A DNA stretch of 64,000 nucleotides from Catenulispora sp. GP43 (GCF_041260665.1 NZ_JBGCCT010000003.1:496001-560000); one strand, 5' to 3'. Shown: positions 1-9,292, counted from the first letter of the stretch. Numbers and translations are program-made. The notes: generated from the sequence alone by a model not told the origin.

Positions 1-108
1 CTGCGGCAACCGTCCACTCCCGCGCACGCGTCCTCACCAGTAATGCCGTCCGCCCCGGCGTGCTCGGGTAGCCTGGCCCCGCAGTCCACGTCCATAACCG
101 GAGATCCC

Positions 109-1188
109 ATGCGTCTGTCCCTGGTCGTCCCGTGCTTCAACGAAGAAGCGGTTTTGGCGAGGTTCCACGAGGTGGTGCGGGCCGAGACCGCGGGGATAGC
201 GGATGCGGTCGAGCTGGTCTTCGTCGACGATGGCTCCTCCGACAGCACCCTGGAACTGCTCAAGAAGTTCTCGGTGGAGGACCCGGAGGCCAAGTACGTC
301 TCCTTCAGCCGCAACTTCGGCAAGGAGTCGGCGATCCTGGCCGGCCTGAAGCGGGCCAGCGGCGACGCGGTGATCATCATCGATGCCGACCTGCAGCACC
401 CGCCAGAGTTGCTGCGGCGCATGGTCGACCTGCACAAGCAGGGCTTCGACCAGGTCATCGCGCAGCGCAACCGCGAGGGCGACAAGAAGATGAAGAGCCT
501 GGTCGCGCGGACCTACTACAAGCTGATCAACAAGATGGTCGACGTCGAGCTGGTGGACGGGGTCGGCGACTTCCGGCTGCTGTCCCGGCGCGCGGTCGAC
601 GCGCTGCTGGAGATGCCGGAGTACAACCGCTTCTCCAAGGGCCTGTTCGCCTGGATCGGCTTCGACACGGTCACCTTCAACTACCGCAACGCGGTGCGCG
701 AGGCCGGCGAGACCAAGTGGTCGTTCCGGCGGCTGCTGAACTACGGCGTGGACTCGCTGCTGTCGTTCAACAACAAGCCGCTGCGGATGGCCATCTACCT
801 CGGCTTCCTGTTCTTCAGCATCTCCTTCGTCTACATGGTGTGGCTCATCGTGCGGACGATGATCAGCGGCAACACCACCCCCGGCTACGTCACCACGATC
901 GCGGCCATCGTCGGCATCGGCGGTCTGCAGATGTTCACGATCGGCGTGATCGGCGAGTATGTCGGGCGCATCTATTACGAGGTCAAGCGGCGGCCGCACT
1001 ACCTGGTCAAGGAGACCGAGTCCGGCCCGCTGCGGCACCAGGACGACTTCCAGGCCATCTCCGGCGACCACCGCTCGGCGGACCGGCCCGCCGCGCCCGC
1101 CGCGCCTTCCGGGGGCTCGGCGCCGGAGGAGAGCAGTGACCCGGTCAACGGCGTCCCCGGGGCGCGAGAGCTGAACGGAATCCAGTGA
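109..1188 (+). CDS. GT2 family polyprenyl-phosphate glycosyltransferase (GtrB/CsbB-like)
   Basis: This 359-residue protein belongs to the GT2 group that loads a sugar from a nucleotide donor onto undecaprenyl or decaprenyl phosphate on the cytoplasmic face of the membrane (GtrB, CsbB, DPM1 type). It opens with VVPCFNEE, has a DDGSSD motif near residue 42 and the DADLQHPPE metal-binding motif near 86. Two C-terminal membrane helices lie at about 227-250 and 262-287, the usual GtrB/CsbB layout. I chose the ATG at 109 because the fold begins with MRLSLVVPC; an upstream in-frame ATG at 43 would add a non-homologous stretch. The stop overlaps the start of the next gene by 4 nt, so translation is coupled with the YfhO and GtrA genes. 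Sugar and acceptor cannot be read from sequence. Confidence 0.9.
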   Translation: MRLSLVVPCFNEEAVLARFHEVVRAETAGIADAVELVFVDDGSSDSTLELLKKFSVEDPEAKYVSFSRNFGKESAILAGLKRASGDAVIIIDADLQHPPELLRRMVDLHKQGFDQVIAQRNREGDKKMKSLVARTYYKLINKMVDVELVDGVGDFRLLSRRAVDALLEMPEYNRFSKGLFAWIGFDTVTFNYRNAVREAGETKWSFRRLLNYGVDSLLSFNNKPLRMAIYLGFLFFSISFVYMVWLIVRTMISGNTTPGYVTTIAAIVGIGGLQMFTIGVIGEYVGRIYYEVKRRPHYLVKETESGPLRHQDDFQAISGDHRSADRPAAPAAPSGGSAPEESSDPVNGVPGARELNGIQ

Positions 1189-4049
1189 GCAGAACCGTCT
1201 CGGGGACCCTGCGCCGCAATCTCTACCTGGTCCTCGCCTTCGTCGTCCCGACGGTGGTCTACGCGGCGATATTGGCCGACCGGCAGATCTACCCGTTCGA
1301 CCCGCACGGCCCGTACACGCCGTTCATGATCGACCTGAACAACCAGTACGCCCAGTTCTACTCGTACTTCGACCAGGCGCTCAAAGGCCACGGGTCGCTG
1401 CTGTTCACCTGGCGCGCCGACGGCGGTATGAACTTCTGGCCGATCGTCGCCTACTACCTCACCAGCCCCTTCGGTCTGCTGACGCTGTTCGGCTCGGACC
1501 ACCAGCTGCCGGTGCTGATCGCCTTCGCCACGGTGTTGAAGCTCGGGGCGGCCGGGCTCGGGATGGCGCTGTTCCTGCGTAAGTTCCGGGGCGAGCCGGG
1601 CCCGGGCCGGAGCTCGGCCGTCGACAAGGCCGTGATCGTGGTGCTGTCGGCGTCCTACGCGCTCGGCGCGTGGTCGCTGCTCTACGCCTTCAACATCATG
1701 TGGCTGGACGCGCTCTATCTGCTGCCGTGGGCGCTGCTCGGGGTGGAGCGGCTGCTGACCAAGGGCCGGATCGCCTCCCTGGCGCTGGCCATCGGGCTGA
1801 ACCTGGTCATCGACTTCTACACCGGCGCGATGATCTGCGTCTTCGTGTGCCTGTACGCGCTGGCGCGGTACGCGGGCGTGCGGGAACGCTTCGAGCGCGC
1901 CGAATTCCTGCGCACGGCCGGCAAGTTCGCGGCCGCAGGTGCGATCGGCGGCCTCATCTCCGCCGCGTTCATCCTGCCCACCTACCTCGGCGGGCTGACC
2001 CAGAAGACCAAGCTCCACGCCGACGCCTCCGTCGACCCGCAGAAGCAGCCGGTGCTGTCGCTGCTCGTGCGCTTTTTCGGCGGTACCAGCGATGCCGGCC
2101 AGCACACCCCGGACATCGGGGCCGCGACGTTGATCCTGGTGCTGGTGCCGCTGTTCTTCGCGGTGAAGAGCATCAAGCGCGCCGAGCGGATCGCTTTCGG
2201 CGCGGTCCTGGCGTTCCTGCTGCTGGCCCTGAAGATCAAGCCGTTGTACCTGGTGATGCACGGCGGCCAGATGCCGAACGCCTTCCCGTACCGCTTCGCG
2301 TTCCTCATCATCGCGCTGTTGACCTTCCTGGCGTTCCGGGCCTGGGTCGGCATCGACTCGGTGAAGCAGATCAAGTGGCTCGGGGTCAGCGCCGCGGTCT
2401 GGTTCGTGATCCTGTACTGGGGGCGCCAGAGCTACCCCCGGATCGTCAGCCCGCAGGTGGTGAAGTTCGACGCCGTGATCCTGGTCGCCGGCACCGCGCT
2501 CCTGGCCTTCGCGCTCTATCTGCGGGTACGGCCGGCCGGCGAGCCGCTGCCCAAGCGGCTGGCCTGGATGCCGAAGCCGTTGGCCACCCGCAAGGTCGGC
2601 GCGGTGCTCGCCGTCGCGGTGCTGGCCGTGGACGTCTCGGGCTCGGCCGGACTGGTCGGCCAGAACTCGATCGGCAACCTGCCCCACGGCGACGGCTCGG
2701 TGAAGACGTTCAACTGGAACAGCTCGCCGACCGCGTCCTACGGCACGGCGCTGTCCTCCCTGCAGCCGAGCAACGACGAGTTCTACCGGGCCGAGGGCTA
2801 CGACCAGAACCTGCGCACCACCAACGACAGCCTGCGCTACGGCAACTTCGGCTTCACGCACTTCTCCTCGCTGTCCTCCGGCAAGCTGCACACCACGATG
2901 CAGAACCTCGGCTTCGCGCACCACGATGCCGACGTCTGGTCCGCGCACACCGGCGCCACGCTGTTCACCGACGCGCTGCTGGGCTACCAGTACCTGGTCG
3001 GCACCACGCGCGAGTCCGCCGACGGCACGATCGACCGGCTCGGCACGACGCTGCAGAAGACGTACGACAACGGCGCGTCGAATGTCACGACGGTCTACAA
3101 GATCGACGACACGCTCCCGGTCGGCTTCCGGCTCACCGGCTCCGACCTCGCGGACTTCACCGCGCCGGTGCCGCAGAGCTCCCCGTTCGCCGCGCAGGAG
3201 CAGGCGTTCGGCCTGCCGGGCGCGTTTCAGTCGATGTGCGGGGCGCCGATCGTCACCGCCAGCGACGGGGTGACGGTCACGCAGAACAGCGACGGCACCG
3301 CGTCCATCAAGATTCCGGCCACGGCGCCGACCGGTGCCGAGTACTACAGCGACAAGATCGTGTGGCAGTGCCAGTCTTCGGGGCCGCGCCAGGTGTACCT
3401 GTACGCGCCGACCGCGATGCCCACCGGCCTGTCGTATGTCCGGGTGGACGGCCAGAACCGGCCCGCACCGAAGGCCGGCGCTGTGTCGGCGGACAAGGCG
3501 AACATCCCTTACCCGGCGGGCTTCGCCAACGGTGTGCAGGACCTCGGAAGCGTCCAGTCCGGCTCGTTCACGGTGACGATGTCCAGCGACGAGCTGACGC
3601 TGAAGAACACCTACACGGTGCCCGCGAACCCGGTCCGCGGCCTGGACCCGACCGCTGTCGATGCCAAGCTGTCCCAGCTGCGCACCGGCGGCGTGACCGA
3701 CGTCCACTGGAACGACACCGGCCTGTCGGCCACCACGACCGGCGACAGCGCGGCGACCGTCTTCCTGTCGGTCCCGACGATCCCCGGCTGGTCGGTCACG
3801 GTCGACGGCAAGTCGGTGAAGACCACCGAGCTGCTCGGTTCCTTCACCGGCGTCCCGGTCCCGGCCGGCACCCACCGCATCGCGATGTCCTTCACCCCGC
3901 CGGGGCTCTACGCGGGCATCGGCGGCAGCACCGTCGGCCTGCTGGCCCTCGGCGGCGTCTGGTGGTTCCAGCGGCGCCGCGCGGCCGCGGGTTCGGCTCC
4001 GGCGGCCGCTGCCGGCGAGGAGCAGGTGTCCGAGGACGTGATGTCGTGA
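1185..4049 (+). CDS. YfhO family membrane protein (GT-C type glycosyltransferase)
   Basis: The 954-residue product has about a dozen hydrophobic helices in its N-terminal half, a large extracytoplasmic region (about residues 480-900), one more helix at about 905-930 and a short basic, alanine-rich tail. This is the architecture of the YfhO family. In Bacillus and Listeria these proteins are thought to transfer sugar from the lipid carrier to a teichoic acid or other envelope acceptor outside the membrane. The GTG start overlaps the upstream stop in GTGA, and the stop overlaps the next GTG in the same way, so all three genes are one translational unit. An early DPHGPYTPFMIDLNNQY segment fits the conserved first extracellular loop of the family. 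The acceptor in this organism is unknown. Confidence 0.85.
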   Translation: MSRTVSGTLRRNLYLVLAFVVPTVVYAAILADRQIYPFDPHGPYTPFMIDLNNQYAQFYSYFDQALKGHGSLLFTWRADGGMNFWPIVAYYLTSPFGLLTLFGSDHQLPVLIAFATVLKLGAAGLGMALFLRKFRGEPGPGRSSAVDKAVIVVLSASYALGAWSLLYAFNIMWLDALYLLPWALLGVERLLTKGRIASLALAIGLNLVIDFYTGAMICVFVCLYALARYAGVRERFERAEFLRTAGKFAAAGAIGGLISAAFILPTYLGGLTQKTKLHADASVDPQKQPVLSLLVRFFGGTSDAGQHTPDIGAATLILVLVPLFFAVKSIKRAERIAFGAVLAFLLLALKIKPLYLVMHGGQMPNAFPYRFAFLIIALLTFLAFRAWVGIDSVKQIKWLGVSAAVWFVILYWGRQSYPRIVSPQVVKFDAVILVAGTALLAFALYLRVRPAGEPLPKRLAWMPKPLATRKVGAVLAVAVLAVDVSGSAGLVGQNSIGNLPHGDGSVKTFNWNSSPTASYGTALSSLQPSNDEFYRAEGYDQNLRTTNDSLRYGNFGFTHFSSLSSGKLHTTMQNLGFAHHDADVWSAHTGATLFTDALLGYQYLVGTTRESADGTIDRLGTTLQKTYDNGASNVTTVYKIDDTLPVGFRLTGSDLADFTAPVPQSSPFAAQEQAFGLPGAFQSMCGAPIVTASDGVTVTQNSDGTASIKIPATAPTGAEYYSDKIVWQCQSSGPRQVYLYAPTAMPTGLSYVRVDGQNRPAPKAGAVSADKANIPYPAGFANGVQDLGSVQSGSFTVTMSSDELTLKNTYTVPANPVRGLDPTAVDAKLSQLRTGGVTDVHWNDTGLSATTTGDSAATVFLSVPTIPGWSVTVDGKSVKTTELLGSFTGVPVPAGTHRIAMSFTPPGLYAGIGGSTVGLLALGGVWWFQRRRAAAGSAPAAAAGEEQVSEDVMS

Positions 4050-4567
4050 CTGCCCTCATCAGGAACCTGGCGAGGAACACCTTCGTCCGCTACGCCTTCA
4101 GCGGCGGCTCGGCGCTGGTGACCGAGGAGGTCGTGCTGTTCCTGACGCACGGCCTGATGAAGTTCCCGCTGTGGCTGGCCACGGGTCTGGCCTACCTCAT
4201 CGCCTTCGGCGTCAACTTCTCCATCAACCGGATGCTGACGTTCGCCGACCACGGCGCGCGCGAGGGCGCGGTGCACAAGCAGACGGTGCGCTTCGCGCTG
4301 CTGGTCTCCGTGAACCTGGGTGTCACGCAGGTGCTGATGTACTCGCTGACCGGCGCCGGCGTGAACTACCTGATCGCCAAGCCGCTGTCGACCGTGGTCA
4401 TCACGCTCTACAACTTCTGGCTGTACAAGCACTGGGTGTTCAAGCCGGAGACGGTCGCGCAGGCCGAGCCCGGTGCGCAGGTCGGGTCCGGTGCGCAGGG
4501 CGAGCCCGGCGCGGTGGCCGAGGCCCAGCCCGCGCCGGAGGCACCGGCTTCCGAGGTCAGTGCTTGA
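4046..4567 (+). CDS. GtrA family membrane protein (lipid-linked sugar flippase)
   Basis: A 173-residue protein with four predicted membrane helices covering residues 15-130, starting with the family-typical FVRYAFSGGSALVTEEVVLF. GtrA/GtcA proteins are believed to flip the sugar-loaded polyprenyl phosphate made by the GtrB-type enzyme to the outside, where a GT-C enzyme uses it. Together with the two genes upstream it completes a three-component transmembrane glycosylation set. Translation starts at GTG within the GTGA overlap with the YfhO gene. The C-terminal 45 residues are low-complexity (A, P, E, G, Q) and look cytoplasmic and disordered. The last 11 nt overlap the 3' end of the convergent reductase gene. 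Confidence 0.88.
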   Translation: MTALIRNLARNTFVRYAFSGGSALVTEEVVLFLTHGLMKFPLWLATGLAYLIAFGVNFSINRMLTFADHGAREGAVHKQTVRFALLVSVNLGVTQVLMYSLTGAGVNYLIAKPLSTVVITLYNFWLYKHWVFKPETVAQAEPGAQVGSGAQGEPGAVAEAQPAPEAPASEVSA

Positions 4568-5153
4568 TGACCCGATAACCCAGGTGCACGACGCCGTTCC
4601 CAGGGCGCGTCCAGAGCTGTTCCAGCTCGTAGGGCGCGCCCTTCAGGTTGTCGAAGAAGCGCGTCCCCGCGCCGAGCATCGCGGCCACCAGGTCGACGGT
4701 GAGCTCGTCCAGCAGCCCCTCGTCCAGCGCCTGCTGGGTCGGATCGGCGCTGCCGATGACCACGTCCTTGCCCCCGCCGACCTCGCGCCCCTTGGTGATC
4801 GCGGCAGCCACGCCGCCCTCGGTGACGAAGTGCACCGCGGCGCCCTCGCGCGGCCAGCCCTCCGGGACGCTGTGGGTCAGCACCACGACCGGCACGCCGA
4901 GCGGGTGCCGGCCGTTCCAGCCCTCGGCGGCGTCGAAGGAGCGGCGGCCGTAGACGATGGCGCCGATCGAGGTCTTGGCGTCCTCCAGGCCCTCGGCCTC
5001 CTCGGCGCTGGTCTTGAACTCCCAGTCGTAGTCCCCGTCGGTCTCGGTGACCACCTCCCCGCGGCTGTACCAGCGGAAGAGGGTGTCGATGCCGTCGGTC
5101 GGATGGCTGACGAAACCGTCGAGGGACATGGACATGTTGGCGGTGACCTTCAT
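4557..5153 (-). CDS. Dihydrofolate-reductase-like protein (RibD C-terminal domain)
   Basis: A single-domain 198-residue protein of the RibD C-terminal/DHFR-like superfamily (YwjB, YyaP group). It begins KVTANMSMSLDGFVSH, has an IVYGRRSFD segment near residue 70, VVVLTHSV near 90, and VVIGSADPTQQALDEGLLDELTVDLV near 130-155. These are the NADPH-fold signatures of the group, so a cytoplasmic NADPH-dependent reductase is likely, but members of this family mostly lack an assigned substrate. An AGGAG ribosome-binding site lies 8 nt before the ATG. It is a single-gene unit, convergent with gtrA and overlapping it by 11 nt. Confidence 0.85.
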   Translation of the reverse strand: MKVTANMSMSLDGFVSHPTDGIDTLFRWYSRGEVVTETDGDYDWEFKTSAEEAEGLEDAKTSIGAIVYGRRSFDAAEGWNGRHPLGVPVVVLTHSVPEGWPREGAAVHFVTEGGVAAAITKGREVGGGKDVVIGSADPTQQALDEGLLDELTVDLVAAMLGAGTRFFDNLKGAPYELEQLWTRPGNGVVHLGYRVIKH

Positions 5154-5295
5154 CGGGCGCGCTCCTGTCTGGGTGTTTCGGCTGCTCAGGACTGTCGTGC
5201 ACCCAAACGTCGAACGGGCCGCGTCGTTTTCGACACGGCCCGCTCGATTTCTCCGAAGAGCGTTCCGGTTCTTGAAGAGCGCTCTGTGAACGCGG

Positions 5296-7161
5296 TCAGT
5301 TGATGGTCACCAGGTCCCACTGCCCCGGGTAGCTGAAGCTGTTGCCCAGCGCCGTGGCGGCCGCCGGCGAGATCGCCGCCGTGCCGCCGACCAGGGTGGC
5401 GGTGGTGATCGGGTTGCTCTTCGCGCCGAGGTAGTAGCCGGTCGGGCCGGGGAGCACCTTCGGATCGGTCAGCAGCAGCGGGACGGCGCGGTGCGCGGCC
5501 ATCGCGCCGCCGGACAGCGCGTCCGGCCAGTTCATGCCGGAGGCCACGACCACCGAGGTCGGCAGGTAGGAGAACCGGGCGGCGACAGCCGCCGCGGTGC
5601 CGTAGCGGTCCGCGCCGAACAGCGGGGTGAAGGTCGTCCAGTCGTGCCAGGAGGGGAACGAGGCGTGCACCGCGGCCACCGCCTTGCCGCCGATCCCGTA
5701 CATCCTCGTCACGTTCGGGTCCAGGCCGGACAGGTAGGCCTTGGTCGCCGGCGGCAGGACCCCGGCGTTGCTGAGCACGACCACCGCTCCGGCGCTGGGC
5801 GGCGTCGCGCTCTGCGCGGAGATGCCGAGTGCTCCGGCCGCCGCTCCGGCCGCCAGCGCGTCGGGGAAGTCGGTCCCGGTGGCCACCAGCACGCTGGAGG
5901 GCGGCCCGTTCGGCGAGATGGTGTGCGCGATGCTCACCGCGGTGGCGAAGCGGTCCGGCCCGGCGACGCGGCGCGGGACGAATCCGTTGGCGGCGATGGC
6001 GTTCTCCACAGCTGGGGACAACGCCTGCGTCCCGCCGAGCAGGTACACGGTCGACCCCGGTGTCAGGATCCTGTGGAGCTCCTTCATCGTGCTCGGGTTC
6101 ATCGCCTTGGACCCGGTCAGCAGCAGCGGTCCGTCGGCCTGCGCGGCCAGCGCCGAACCGCCGAGCGCGTCGGCGAAGGTGTCGTCGCGGCTGAGCACCG
6201 CGGCCTTGGCCTGGTCGCGTCCGGCGTTGGCGCAGCCGTGGCAGTCGAAGGTGCGGATGCTGGCCAGGACGGCGGTGATGTCGCGGTCGAACCCGGCCAG
6301 CCGCTCGACCGTGCCCCGGCTGGCCTGGCCGACGTCGAACCAGTCGGTGTCGATGTTGATGGTGACCCCGCCGTAGGTCTCGTCGTGGCCGCCCTGCGTC
6401 TGGTGCACGCGCTGGTGGTTCGCCCACTGCGAGGGCTTCACGTTGGGGTCGTCGGTGGTGTTCTGGTTGTCCCAGGCCGCGATGTCGATGACGTCGGGGG
6501 AGCTGGCGCCGTACGCGGCGGACTGGTCCTTGATCCCGGTGCTGGAGCTGGAGTACCAGCCGGCGCGGAAGCCGTTGCGGTGCAGTTCCTGGGTCCAGCC
6601 CTGCGAGTAGGCGATGACCAGCTGGGTGTAGCTGGAGTCGTAGTTCTCCATGTCGTCGTAGACGACCGAGGCCGGCGGGAAGTTCAGGGCGCGGGCCTGG
6701 TTCGCGGCGTCGTCGGCCTCGGAGGAGCCCAGCTGGAAGGCGGTGGCGGTGGTGAGCGTCGTGAAGTCGCTCTGGTAGTTGCCGCTGCCGTCCTTGTACT
6801 GCGCCTGGCTGCCCACGTACAGCGGCAGGAAGCGCCAGCCCATCGCGGCCTGCCGGCCCACCCATTCCTTGGTGAGGTTCGCGGTGTTCTGCGCCTTGCA
6901 GCCCGGCGCGTATCGCAGGCCCCCGATGTAGATGCCGACGGCCCGGTACGGCGACTGGAGCCAGGCGTCCATGGAGGCGTTGTCCGGGGCCCAGCAGGGA
7001 TCGAAGCCGGCGCCGGAGTACACCGTGCTGGGGACCGCCTGCGGCACCGGCGGGCTCGCGGTCGCGGTGAGTAGCCAGGTGGCCAGCCCGGCCATGGCCA
7101 GGGCGGCCGCACAGACCGCCGCCGTGACCCGCTTGGGCCACCGATGAAACAACGCCGACAC
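5296..7161 (-). CDS. Secreted DUF1906 glycoside-hydrolase-like protein with cell-wall-binding type 2 repeats
   Basis: 621 residues. A basic start and hydrophobic helix (about 10-30) form a signal peptide or anchor. Residues about 45-270 match DUF1906, the TIM-barrel family of the mycobacterial Rv2525c protein, a GH25-like fold thought to act on peptidoglycan; GFDPCWAPDNASMDAWL and VVYDDMENYD are visible. Residues about 285-621 form three CWB2 (cell-wall-binding type 2) units, each with the PLLL, VYLLGG and DRFATA signatures. CWB2 modules anchor clostridial proteins to anionic cell-wall polymer; the actinobacterial ligand is not established. A short insert with CHGC lies between the enzyme domain and the first repeat. 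The start is GTG and the ribosome-binding site is weak. It is likely a wall-remodelling enzyme paired with the related protein upstream. Confidence 0.85.
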   Translation of the reverse strand: MSALFHRWPKRVTAAVCAAALAMAGLATWLLTATASPPVPQAVPSTVYSGAGFDPCWAPDNASMDAWLQSPYRAVGIYIGGLRYAPGCKAQNTANLTKEWVGRQAAMGWRFLPLYVGSQAQYKDGSGNYQSDFTTLTTATAFQLGSSEADDAANQARALNFPPASVVYDDMENYDSSYTQLVIAYSQGWTQELHRNGFRAGWYSSSSTGIKDQSAAYGASSPDVIDIAAWDNQNTTDDPNVKPSQWANHQRVHQTQGGHDETYGGVTINIDTDWFDVGQASRGTVERLAGFDRDITAVLASIRTFDCHGCANAGRDQAKAAVLSRDDTFADALGGSALAAQADGPLLLTGSKAMNPSTMKELHRILTPGSTVYLLGGTQALSPAVENAIAANGFVPRRVAGPDRFATAVSIAHTISPNGPPSSVLVATGTDFPDALAAGAAAGALGISAQSATPPSAGAVVVLSNAGVLPPATKAYLSGLDPNVTRMYGIGGKAVAAVHASFPSWHDWTTFTPLFGADRYGTAAAVAARFSYLPTSVVVASGMNWPDALSGGAMAAHRAVPLLLTDPKVLPGPTGYYLGAKSNPITTATLVGGTAAISPAAATALGNSFSYPGQWDLVTIN

Positions 7162-7193
7162 CTAACCCACACCCCACCCTTTGTTTCTGCGAA

Positions 7194-7232
7194 GCAGGCG
7201 GCGCGGGCTCCCCTTGAGCCCGCGCCGCCTGC
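7194..7232 (-). terminator. Strong hairpin after the upstream cell-wall-binding protein gene
   Basis: A perfect 17-bp stem (7194-7210 with 7216-7232) with a 5-nt loop CCCTT lies 24 bp beyond the stop of the gene at 7256-9292, between two same-strand genes. There is no long T run, as is common for actinobacterial terminators. It probably uncouples the two CWB2 genes. Confidence 0.75.
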
Positions 7233-7255
7233 CCGAATCCTGCGGTCGGTGGGCC

Positions 7256-9292
7256 TCAGCCCACCGGGTTGGACGAGTAGGCGACGCCGCCGGTCCCGGC
7301 GATCAGGCTGCCCACAACCTTGTCGACGCTTCCGGGGACCGCGGCGTTTCCACCGAAGATCTCGGCGCGGTTGAACTGGCCGGCGTCCTGGTTCAGCCAC
7401 TGGGCCGCGCCGGCCGGCACCCCGGCCTTCGGGTCCACCAGCAGCAGCGGGCCGTCCTCGGTGCCCATCTCGGCGCCGCCGGACAGCGCGTCGGCCCAGT
7501 TCATCCCGGTGGCCAGGCCCGCGGAGTTCGCCGAGCCGAAGAAGTACCGGGCGACGAAGGCCGAAGTCTGGTACCGGTCCGTGCCCCACAGGCCAAGGAA
7601 CGAGCCGCCCTGCGAACCCGCGGGGATCCAGTGCGACCCCAGCGCGGCCGAGGCCTGCCCGCCGATGCTGTCCAGCTCGATGAAGTTCGCCGGCCGCGAG
7701 TGATCCGTGTTCAGGTTGGTCCTGCCGAGCAGCGGGGCCAGGTACTGGATCGTCGGCTTCGGCATCACGGTGTTGTCGGTCAGCAGCACGACCGCGTTCT
7801 TGCCCTGGTGCGCGTCGATCGCGCCGGCCGCGGCGCCGGCCGACAGCGCGTCGGGGAAGTTCTCGCCGGTGGCCACCAGGATGTAGTCCGGGGCGACGCC
7901 GGGGCCGGTGACGGTGTTCGCGATGGCCACCGCGGTCTCGAACCGGTCGCCGCCGGAGACCCGCTGCACCTTGTAGTGCAGTGCGGTCAGCGCGTTCTGC
8001 ACGTTCGGGGACAGCGCCTGGATTCCGCCGAGCACGTAGACGGTCTTCACACCGTCGCCGGGGCCCAGCACCCGCTGGATCTCGGCCTTCACCGCCGGGT
8101 CCAGCCCAGCGGTCTGGGTCAGCAGCAGCGGGCCGCCGACCTTCGCGGCCAGCGCCGAGCCGCCGAGGGCGTCGGCGAACTGGTCGGAGCGGGTGAGCAC
8201 GACCGCCTTGGCCGCGGCACCCGGGGAGTTCGCGACGCCCGCGGAGGACCAGTGCGACTGGGAGACCTTGATGGCGGTGCCCAGACGGTCGGTGCCGGCG
8301 ATGCGGGTCACGCTGTCCTGGACGTCGGGCCGGAACGCCGGCTGGCCGGTGATCTTGGTGCCCGGGACGACCTCGGTGTACGCGGCGCTCTTCACGGCCG
8401 TGGCCGGGACCGACAGGGTGTCGACGTCCTTGCCGGTGCCGTCGAGCTGCTCGAAGACCAGACCGTTGCCGCTCGGCGTCCACGCCGGGTTGTCGAAGCC
8501 GCCGCCGCCTGCCGTGACCTGGGTCAGGGTGCCGGCCGGGTTGCTCAGGGCGACCGTGTAGACGTTGGTGCCGGCCGGGCTCGCGGTGTTGGCGACGAAC
8601 GCGACATGCGTGCCGTCGGCCGAGATCGAGGGGCTCCAGCCGGTCGCGATCGCCACCGGCGCCGCGCCGGTCGCCCGGTTCCACAGGTAGATCTGGGGCG
8701 CCTTGCCGGACGTGTTCACCTGGTACACCAGCAGCGAGCCCACCGAGTCGGGGTGGTAAAGGTCGCTGCCCGCCACATTCTGCAGGGTCTGGACGGTCGG
8801 CGCTCCGCCGCCGCCCGCCACGCCGCTGCCGTAGGCGCCCTGGATGCCGCTGCCGTAGGCCCAGTTCAGGACGGAGTTCTTGCCGGGGACTGTCTCCGAC
8901 CAGACCACCTTGGATCCGCCGTCGATCCACGCCGGGTGCGAGCGGACGATGCCGGCGCCCGGCGCGGGGGCGATGACCTCGGACGCGCCGCCCGGAACCC
9001 CGGCCACGACCGCGTTGGTCGCCGGGTCGATCCACGCGGCCCGGGCGCCGGTCGGCGCCCACGCGAGATTCTGCGCCTTCGGGGCGAACCCGAGTGCGTA
9101 CTTGGTGCCGGCGACGGTGCTGGTCGCTGAGGGCGCCGTGGTGCTGCCCCCGGAGACCGTCAGGTTCGCGGTGCCGTTCGGGCTCGCCGTGGTGGCGTTC
9201 GCCACCGGGGCGATGAGCCCGGCCGCGGCGGCCACCGAGGTGGCCAGCGTTGCGGTCAGCGCCAGCGGCCGGCGCAAAACAGAGTCAGACAT
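7256..9292 (-). CDS. Secreted beta-propeller protein with three cell-wall-binding type 2 repeats
   Basis: 678 residues, with a clear signal peptide (LALTATLATSVAAAAGLIAP region). Residues about 45-330 carry TolB/PD40-like propeller blades, recognisable by repeated HPAWIDGGSKVVW, WSPSISADGTHVAF, NPAWTPSGNGLVFEQ and QPAFRP. The rest consists of three CWB2 units (DRFETA, VYVLGG, GENFPDALSAG motifs). The ATG at 9292 is preceded by AAGGAG at 7 nt spacing, which decides the start over an upstream in-frame ATG. It sits just upstream of the DUF1906-CWB2 gene on the same strand and is its paralogue in the anchoring half. A likely role is a surface scaffold or binding protein held non-covalently in the wall; no enzyme motif is seen. 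Confidence 0.83.
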   Translation of the reverse strand: MSDSVLRRPLALTATLATSVAAAAGLIAPVANATTASPNGTANLTVSGGSTTAPSATSTVAGTKYALGFAPKAQNLAWAPTGARAAWIDPATNAVVAGVPGGASEVIAPAPGAGIVRSHPAWIDGGSKVVWSETVPGKNSVLNWAYGSGIQGAYGSGVAGGGGAPTVQTLQNVAGSDLYHPDSVGSLLVYQVNTSGKAPQIYLWNRATGAAPVAIATGWSPSISADGTHVAFVANTASPAGTNVYTVALSNPAGTLTQVTAGGGGFDNPAWTPSGNGLVFEQLDGTGKDVDTLSVPATAVKSAAYTEVVPGTKITGQPAFRPDVQDSVTRIAGTDRLGTAIKVSQSHWSSAGVANSPGAAAKAVVLTRSDQFADALGGSALAAKVGGPLLLTQTAGLDPAVKAEIQRVLGPGDGVKTVYVLGGIQALSPNVQNALTALHYKVQRVSGGDRFETAVAIANTVTGPGVAPDYILVATGENFPDALSAGAAAGAIDAHQGKNAVVLLTDNTVMPKPTIQYLAPLLGRTNLNTDHSRPANFIELDSIGGQASAALGSHWIPAGSQGGSFLGLWGTDRYQTSAFVARYFFGSANSAGLATGMNWADALSGGAEMGTEDGPLLLVDPKAGVPAGAAQWLNQDAGQFNRAEIFGGNAAVPGSVDKVVGSLIAGTGGVAYSSNPVG

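Noticed and set aside
999-3875. A 958-codon open frame antisense to the YfhO gene
   Set aside because: Its product is Arg/Gly/Asp/Val low complexity without any fold; such frames arise from GC-rich third positions on the opposite strand.
1670-4045. Long in-frame extension upstream of gtrA
   Set aside because: The translation before residue VTALIRN is Arg/Pro-rich shadow of the YfhO gene; GtrA homology starts at the GTG at 4046.
7181-9130. 649-codon frame on the plus strand opposite the propeller protein
   Set aside because: Shadow of a gene with signal peptide, CWB2 repeats and a ribosome-binding site on the other strand.
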